Below are positions 57,293 to 64,000 of a stretch of DNA of 64,000 nt, in pieces. This DNA comes from Bolinopsis microptera. Its lineage: Eukaryota > Ctenophora > Tentaculata > Lobata > Bolinopsidae. How positions within the stretch are numbered: the first letter of the stretch is position 1; each line of letters begins with the position of its first letter. The DNA lies in the NCBI RefSeq assembly GCF_026151205.1, contig NC_087079.1, positions 11,832,635 through 11,896,634 of the forward strand, in the 5' to 3' direction. Both the position numbers and the translations under genes were made by a program. The notes beneath the pieces are model-generated. The model made no database searches. It saw nothing but the letters and a program-made list of their open reading frames with translations, and had not been told where the DNA came from.

Positions 57293-60200
57293 ATGCGAAC
57301 CAACGTGGTTAACCGACGCGCACATATAGAAATTAGGGAGCATGTTTTGGCGGCAGCATCGTATTTCATATCAATGTCGGCTAACAATTTGTCTCTTGTT
57401 AGCAATATGTTAGGAACTAACAAAGACCCCAGAACGGCCCATACCAACAGAAATGACTACGAGCTTTTCCTGCAAGCCTTTCAGAAACCCACTCAAATAT
57501 ACAAACTTCTTGGCTACAGGCACTGTGTCAATGTGAGTTGAGATATCAGTATTTTAGTTACTTTAACATGTTTGATTTGTTCTATTGGAACATATAAGTA
57601 TTGAAATCGGATAATAATATCACTCAGTAAAAATTTCTATCCGTGATACATTCAGCCTCTGTTCCTGCACCGCACATTGTCCTACATGAGACACAGACAT
57701 GTTCCAGTTAGGAGACAGCACAAATCAATAGAGACACTTGTTAAAGAGCTCAACAAAAAGGTAATTAGCATTATTACACGGTTGATGGTAGGGTTTATCG
57801 TGTCGCCTTTTAGAGTTAACTTCATGTATTATAATATAGAGTATATATTAGACATATATTATAAATTGAGTTTGTAGCGTATATATGACGCTTTGCCCTT
57901 GTCAGAGGGTCTATCATTATGAGTTTAGATTGAAATTGGCTAATCTCCTCTGAATTGAATACAAATAACACACGTTATTGCCGACGTTTCGCCCCCATGG
58001 CTTCTTCAAGGCGGAACAAAAACTTTGTTACATAGTGACCTGGTAAATATCCAAATTAATACATAAAACTCTGAGAAACATTAAAAATAAATGGGAAGAT
58101 TCTAAGCGGTAGAAAATTTTTAAAGCAAAAGATAGATGTTAGGCCAAAGAATCTAGAACTGTCCAATATTTGAGAGCTAGACCAACGTACACAGAACAGC
58201 AACGAAAATAGCTTCCTACTCCCTAACATTTTCGGGGAAACTGAAAGGGTGCCACGTACATATATTATGATGACATTTACATAATAGCCCATGTGGTCTT
58301 TTGCCACGAGTCTGCTTCAGGTGAGAGCTGAGTGTTTATTTTAGAACAAGATTTCACATACAGTGAAGCTGAACCAGGAGATAGACCATCAAATCTCATG
58401 CCTGTGTATTGCTGGAACAGGTATGTTGATGACTGTATCACTATAGGGGAAGGAACAGAAAATGACGTCAGTCAACTCTTTAAGTATGTTAACACGCTTA
58501 ACCCGAAAATTCAGTTCACATATGAAGCTAACCCTAAACAAATAGACTTCTTAGATCTCACTATCCACTTGCAAGAGAACTCAGATAAACCACAATTCGA
58601 ACTCTTTATAAAACCGACAAGTTTGGGCATATTCCTCAACTACAACTCTGGACATCCGAGAAGTACTATTATGAATAGTGCTAGGAACGAGTTGTTAAGA
58701 GCAGTGAGAAATGGGTCTACAGACGAATTCAAACAACGTGGTGTAAATAAAATCAAAGACATGTTACTCTCCAACGATTTTACACCCAGTGTTATAGAGA
58801 GGTTGACGAGGGAAATAAACAAAGATAAACCACCTAACCAGACACGACTGAGAATCACACAGTACCTAAGCCTCCCATATGTTAATGAATACCACAAACG
58901 GAAAGTATATCAGATTCTACGTCAAAATGATCTATTGGACAAAACCAAAGTATCATTTTATCCGGACAAGAAACTGGGAGAAATACTCACTAGATCAGCA
59001 CTACACCCTACACCATGTAACAAACAGAGTGCTTCAAAGTGCTATGATTGTGATGATCTATGTATGCAGAAGAACATAGCGTACAAACTGACATGCAATA
59101 TCTGCAATGCAAAGTACTGTGGTGAAACAGGCAGGTTCAAACGCAACAGATGCTGGGAACACCTAAAATCTGTAAGGAATAAAAATAACAAGACAGCCAT
59201 GGGGAAACATTATCTCATGTCACACCCTGAAATAAAAGAAATTCCTATCGAACCATTTAAATTTGAAGTCCTCAAAGTATGTAAGGATTATGCAGACCGA
59301 ATGATCTGGCAATCACTGTATATCAAGCAGTTACTTCCTAAAAGAAACACTCAGTTCTCACCTGAAGCAGACTCGTGGCAAAAGACCACATGGGCTATTA
59401 TGTAAATGTCATCATAATATATGTACGTGGCACCCTTTCAGTTTCCCCGAAAATGTTAGGGAGTAGGAAGCTATTTTCGTTGCTGTTCTGTGTACGTTGG
59501 TCTAGCTCTCAAATATTGGACAGTTCTAGATTCTTTGGCCTAACATCTATCTTTTGCTTTAAAAATTTTCTACCGCTTAGAATCTTCCCATTTATTTTTA
59601 ATGTTTCTCAGAGTTTTATGTATTAATTTGGATATTTACCAGGTCACTATGTAACAAAGTTTTTGTTCCGCCTTGAAGAAGCCATGGGGGCGAAACGTCG
59701 GCAATAACGTGTGTTATTTGTATTCAATTCAGAGGAGATTAGCCAATTTCAATCTAAACTCATAATATATTATAAATATTAAATAGTACCAATAATTTTC
59801 AATTTTCCTACATTACATATCTTTTCTTTAGGCAACCGCTGAGGAGCGGAACAAATCTAGAGAGGGCAGCTACAAAATCTCCATCACTGGCATCGACAAT
59901 AAAAGTGAGTGGACGTGGGTATTTCAGCAGACAGGTGTTGTTTACTGCTTTATCTGGATCATTATTTATCTACGTGATTATCAGAAATTTAACTGCTTTG
60001 TTTGGAGTCGTTCACATATTACGTAATCATTTTTTGGAACATTTTTACCCCCCCCCCCCCCCCTCCGTAATCAGTTTTACACATAGCTATTGTTGCAAAA
60101 TTACACTAGCGTAATCATTCGGAAACCCCCCCCCCCCCCCCCCAGCTGATTTCGTAATATGTGAACGACCCCTTACGATAGTTGAAATTTCAGTCCTCGA

Positions 60201-60613
60201 TTTTATAATGATCCATTGATACCGTCAGCAGTTCGCTTGAAGAAAGAAGATTTTGTTCCATTTTAATATTTGCTTTTCAGCAAACCCAGCAAAGAGCACA
60301 GAGACGTACGATATCCAGCTGTTTTTACATAAGATAACCAACAAAGACAAATCGGTAGGTCTGCTTTCATTGTGCAACTATTTGATAACAAGTTTGTTTT
60401 TGAAAAGTAACCATGATTTAATGTAGTTGACTGTAAAGTTTGAGTAAATGTTGGTTTCGCTAAGGTACATTCCTGGAGGAGCATGAATAACACCTGTTAT
60501 TTTACAGGAGAAGACTGTTGGGAGGAAGCTAACTTTACAACATAAACTACAAATTGTACAACTTTTCGAGAAAAATCCGAACTTGGCGGTGTCAACTGTC
60601 GCTAGAGATTTCG
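57293..60613 (+). CDS. SUZ12: SUZ12 N-terminal part with an in-phase CENP-B-type HTH exon (partial, 5 exons)
   Basis: Exons 57293-57532, 57656-57760, 59832-59904, 60281-60354 and 60508-60613 are phase-matched with AG/GT borders (199 codons so far). The first four match the conserved SUZ12 N-terminus: DYELFLQAFQKPTQIYKLLG, PLFLHRTLSYMRHR, YKISITGID and YDIQLFLHKITNK. SUZ12 is the scaffold of Polycomb repressive complex 2 in the nucleus. The fifth exon reads GRKLTLQHKLQIVQLFEKNP and LAVSTVARDFG, which resembles the CENP-B/Tigger N-terminal helix-turn-helix (RQLTFREKSRIIQEVEENPD in CENP-B). It has no ATG and a good acceptor only 153 bp after the previous donor, so it is an internal exon of the same transcript. 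The VEFS box and zinc finger of SUZ12 are not in the window. The first ATG is provisional. Confidence 0.82.
57914..59767 (+). mobile_element. Penelope-like retroelement (3' part) with inverted arms, in SUZ12 intron 2
   Basis: Arms of about 410 bp (57914-58327 and 59358-59767) are nearly perfect inverted copies, an arrangement known for the pLTR-like repeats of Penelope elements. Between and into them runs an open frame, 58332-59405. It has the C-terminal part of the reverse transcriptase (RYVDDC catalytic motif, QIDFLDLTIHL) and then the GIY-YIG-type endonuclease region with its Cys-rich lead (YKLTCNICNAKYCGETGRF, R..EH). The upstream RT motifs are absent, so the copy is 5'-truncated. The intact frame and matching arms suggest a recent insertion. 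Confidence 0.88.
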
Positions 60614-60910
60614 GTAAGTTGCCGGATTACCGTGGATGGATTTTATTATATAGTTTACTATTTACATTTTAATTTAATGTTGTGTGAAACGTGAGGAAAA
60701 CGTAATATAAACTTATTTTGAACTTAAGTGAGTAACTTAGGATTTTAAGGATTGTTAACATCCAGCACATAATATTCTGTTGTTGTTTGTTTCATCAAAT
60801 TTTACCACCATTTTGGAATGACCATACCCGTTCGGTTTCAAATTAATAAATAATATTAATAGAGTAAACTGGGTAAGTAACAATAAGAAACAAGAAATTT
60901 GTTGTCTTGT

Positions 60911-63768
60911 TTATTCCTCCTTCTCCTCCTCCCCCGCCCTGCTTGCATACATTGTGTAGGCGTAGTCACTCACACCTATGTTGTTGTTCCTGTGGGGAAA
61001 TGAGTTATAAAAACTTATAATACATAGTACAGTAGTTATATATTATTGTCATACTAGATTAGACATTAGACATTTATAATATATCCCAAAAAAACTTAAG
61101 TTACAGTGAGACACACCAATAAAATTTTATAATCTATTATATATCTAATATTTATATATTGAAAGAAAACTTTAATAGGTGTTCGTATGTTGGTTAGGTT
61201 TGCTAAATTACAATACCGAGATGTAACCTACTTGGATCTGGAGTGTTGGAAGTAACCCCTCTGGCCCCACCCGGATCCCCAGCTGTTTCTCAGCTCCCAG
61301 TAGCTGGAAGTGTACCCTACAGCCACCACGATGTGGTTCATTGCTCGTGGACCGTGGTTCTGAGGCCTTAAAACTCCTGCGGAGGGGGTTATTCTACCTT
61401 AGTTCAAATATTCTACTACTTTACTGCTAAGTTCAAATATTCAACTACTTTACATACCCCCCCCCCCCCCCCCCCCCACTTTAAATACCCCGGCCCCCCA
61501 CGTTTGAGGTAACAATGTTGGTACCTGATTTGTACGCCTCTACAGACACCCCGTGGAAGTTGTACAGAAGTACCGCTACAGGTCCTCTAGATATAGCACT
61601 AGCTAGGTTACTGTCACCACGAGCCTGCCAGATCCTGGTCACTCTGATCTGCATAGCGTTCTGGTAGTTGTTGGCATAGCAACGCTGCTTGCTAGTTCGG
61701 TATCTGAACAGAGAGCGGCACTAACATTAAAGTTGCTATTAACTAGTAAAAGCTGAATAATGTTGCTTATATTCTGATCAGATAATATTTTCTACACCGC
61801 AATCCCCTGATATCCGCTTACACCATCTCCTGCTGTTCAGTAACCAGACAGACTGCATAGATGAAAATAAGTTCAAAAAGTGACACCTTAACTTACCTGA
61901 ACATTTTAAACTAAGGAAAAGGGCTATTTAGGTATTTATTTACAGTGGTGCTAACTTGTATTGAGAGTTGGTAGCGAGCGGCACTAACCTACACTAACTT
62001 GTATTGAGAGTTAGTAGCGAGCGGCACTAACCTACACTAACCTGTATTGAGAGTTAGTAGCGAGCGGCACTAACCTACACTAACTTGTATTGAGAGTTGG
62101 TAGCGAGCGGCACTAACCTACACTAACCTGTATTAAGAGTTGGTAGCGAGCGGCACTAACCTACACTAACTTGTATTGAGAGTTGGTAGCGAGCGGCACT
62201 AACCTACACTAACCTGTATTAAGAGTTGGTAGCGAGCGGCACTAACCTACACTAACTTGTATTGAGAGTTAGTAGCGAGCGGCACTAACCTACACTAACC
62301 TGTATTAAGAGTTGGTAGCGAGCGGCACTAACCTACACTAACTTGTATTGAGATTTGGTAGCGAGCGGCACTAACCTACACTAACTTGTATTGAGAGTTA
62401 GTAGCGAGCGGCACTAACCTACACTAACTTGTATTGAGAGTTGGTAGCGAGTTTGTTAGTGTTTTTGATGTAGTTGAGGGCGTTGTAGTGATAACCTCCT
62501 CCACATGAGCCCGCGTTGGAGCAATCTAGAACTTGTTGCTCAGACAGAGCAGTGTAACGACCCGTTAGCATTGATTGGAATCCCTCAGTTACTCCAACTG
62601 CTCCAAATGCCCAGCAGCTGCCACATTGGCCTGGGAAAGTGTATATAATTTTGGAGCTTGTTTTCTGTTTTAGTAATCATAACGTTCGAAAGAACAAGGA
62701 TGGTGACCATAAAAGCAAAACGAAAAGACGAAGAAGACAAAGTACCCTGGTTCTTGACGGCCCCGTATCTGTGTTTGTGAGAGATGGAGGAGCCCCAAGT
62801 TGGGCTGTTCCCGTCAGCAACATACTCTTCAACATCCTCCTCCACCTGGAACATAGCTCTACATCATGACGTTATAAACCCTATATATTAGATAGTGGAC
62901 ATCTCATGTATCCCGTTTAGCCCCAGTCAAATACTAAGGAGATTTTATCTTGTTAGAACTGTCATTGAACCAAGTGGTATCGTGCCCCCCCCCTCCCCGG
63001 TGTGTTTACAAGCCTGTTCTGTAATGTTGGCTCCGTGGTATTGAACCTTCTCCTCCTCTGTCAGGTCCGCAAAGAATGTAACTCCAACTGTGATCTCTTC
63101 TTGATCTTCATTCACTTTAGCTGCCTCCTTCACGAACTTCCTGCAGTTATAGCCAATAACATTTCACCACTGCTAGTGCTGAACAAGAGGCACGCCCCTG
63201 TTCCATAGACAGGCCCCGCGGGGTGATATTTACCATGAGATAACGTAGTATCTGTTTAAATACTTCGAACTTGCTAGTAATTATTGTGGACTTGTTTATA
63301 CTTAGTTAACCAGGATAACCCCCTCCCCCCCCCCCCGGCCCCCCAATAGAGGTACCTGAAGATTCCCATTCTCATCCTAGCCTCCCCATTATTCTGGTAG
63401 ACTCTGTGATTCTCCTGTCTGAACTGTGTGAAGAGCGCCTGCAGCTTCTGAGGACTGTCAGCTGCTAGTTTTATAGCTTCTCTCTCCTCATCAGCCCCAC
63501 ATAGAGCAACCAACCATAATATTAAGAACAGCTTCTGAAAAGGTTCGTGTTCAAACAATTACAATGACTCCTTGTAATTCTGAAACATCGAACTTAGATT
63601 AACCTCGCTGATCTGAATAAGTGTTATTATAAATACACTTATAATAAGTGTTATTAGAGTTATATAATAATATAAATACACTTATAATAAGTGTTATTAT
63701 AGTCGTTAAGTTTCAAAGAAAAAGAAGGAAATAGCGCGTCTATCCTCAGAGCTAACTGAACCTACCAT
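60911..63768 (-). CDS. Secreted papain-family (cathepsin L-like) cysteine protease, 8 coding exons
   Basis: Exons in transcript order are 63768-63766 (ATG only), 63534-63356, 63140-63010, 62856-62746, 62630-62429, 61703-61502, 61359-61232 and 60989-60911. They join in phase to 344 codons plus stop, the usual size. The product has a signal peptide (MKLFLILWLVALCGADEE), an I29-type propeptide (RMGIFRKFVKEAAKVNEDQ), the active-site motif NQGQCGSCWAFGAVG, a GSCGGG motif, catalytic His in AMNHIVVAVGY and Asn in RNSWGSGWGQRGYF. Expected role: lysosomal or secreted proteolysis. The late Cys of the usual N-x-CGI motif is replaced (NNNIGVSDYAYT), and the C-terminus has an acidic tail EEEKEE. The ATG-only coding exon is inferred from ATG|gtaggt and the good signal peptide it creates. 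The end of exon 61703-61502 is the least certain border. Confidence 0.83.
61953..62452. repeat. Minisatellite spanning a cathepsin exon end and its 5' splice site, 43-bp unit
   Basis: On the minus strand the last 24 nt of exon 62630-62429 (ctcgctaccaactctcaataca plus a) and the donor gttagtgtaggttagtg are repeated about 11 times toward 61957. The first copy is the exon end. Each copy keeps a potential donor gttagt, so the intron begins with a row of 5' splice sites. Units alternate between ttgtattgagag and ctgtattaagag variants, suggesting two-unit amplification. Confidence 0.9.
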
Positions 63769-64000
63769 ATTGACGTGATAACAATTAGTAGTGTTGATGA
63801 TATTTTAGAGATTATAAACGTTCAAACAGGTGCTATATCTAACAAATTCAATAGACTCTAAACAAAGAAAGGCAGACCATGAATCACACCTGAGATATGA
63901 AAACTAGCATTTCCCCATTATAAGTGGTAAGATTGGTGCTAGTCAGGTGCTACTCAAAGCGATATTTAACATGTTTTACGAAAATCCTATGTGAAACCCA
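63769..64000. other. Upstream flank of the cathepsin-like gene
   Basis: The proposed start codon at 63768 faces this AT-rich flank. No clear promoter motif is visible. An inverted and direct repeat of acacttataataagtgttatta lies inside the first intron at 63634-63700. Confidence 0.35.

Noticed and set aside
58056-58307. 83-codon minus-strand open frame, identical to the one at 59375-59626
   Set aside because: Both lie in the inverted arms of the Penelope-like element; identity reflects the arm duplication, not two genes.

Overview
This window is animal (metazoan) nuclear DNA, AT-rich, with intron-rich genes, GT-AG introns and an exceptional load of tandem repeats, foldback elements and transposons. 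Markers of an animal are a SUZ12 Polycomb gene, an MCMDC2 meiotic MCM-like gene, a p190RhoGAP-type GTPase-like gene, a secreted papain-family protease, an immunoglobulin-domain gene, a Penelope-like retroelement and a tRNA-derived SINE. The species cannot be named from the sequence; an invertebrate, possibly an early-branching one, is my inference. All exon models were assembled by eye from splice signals, reading phase and remembered family sequences, without any alignment or RNA evidence.

Layout. 1-9.8 kb: no supportable gene; minisatellites, a (CT)n tract and a foldback element with a telomere-like core. 9.8-17.8 kb (+): twelve exons of a p190RhoGAP N-terminal GTPase-like gene that lacks the FF domains; its start and end are not seen. 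17.8-26.4 kb: no supportable gene; long minisatellites, a 1.3-kb inverted-repeat element with a clean 10-bp target duplication, and a palindrome. 26.4-29.4 kb (+): a six-exon gene for a proline-rich, probably disordered protein of 566 residues. 30.8-37.2 kb: a candidate Mutator-like DNA transposon with inverted arms of about 450 bp, a 91-bp minisatellite and a SWIM-finger coding region. 38.9-55.6 kb (+): a complete-looking 15-exon MCMDC2 gene of 590 codons. Its intron 6 holds an opposite-strand gene for a secreted protein with four almost identical Ig exons, and its intron 7 holds a 2.2-kb terminal-inverted-repeat element. 57.3-60.6 kb (+): the N-terminal part of SUZ12, with a Penelope-like element in intron 2 and, as its last visible exon, an in-phase CENP-B/Tigger-type helix-turn-helix segment. 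60.9-63.8 kb (-): a complete eight-coding-exon cathepsin-like gene of 344 codons.

The most striking pattern is that minisatellites repeatedly straddle exon-intron junctions. Four arrays copy part of an exon edge or abut it together with its splice site: the p190 donor at 10154, the p190 acceptor at 14910, the MCMDC2 exon 9 acceptor (about 20 copies of an 86-bp unit with branch-point-like motifs, acceptor and exon start), and the cathepsin donor at 62429 (about 11 copies of a 43-bp unit). This creates rows of potential alternative splice sites. The second highlight is the apparent SUZ12-transposase DNA-binding-domain fusion.
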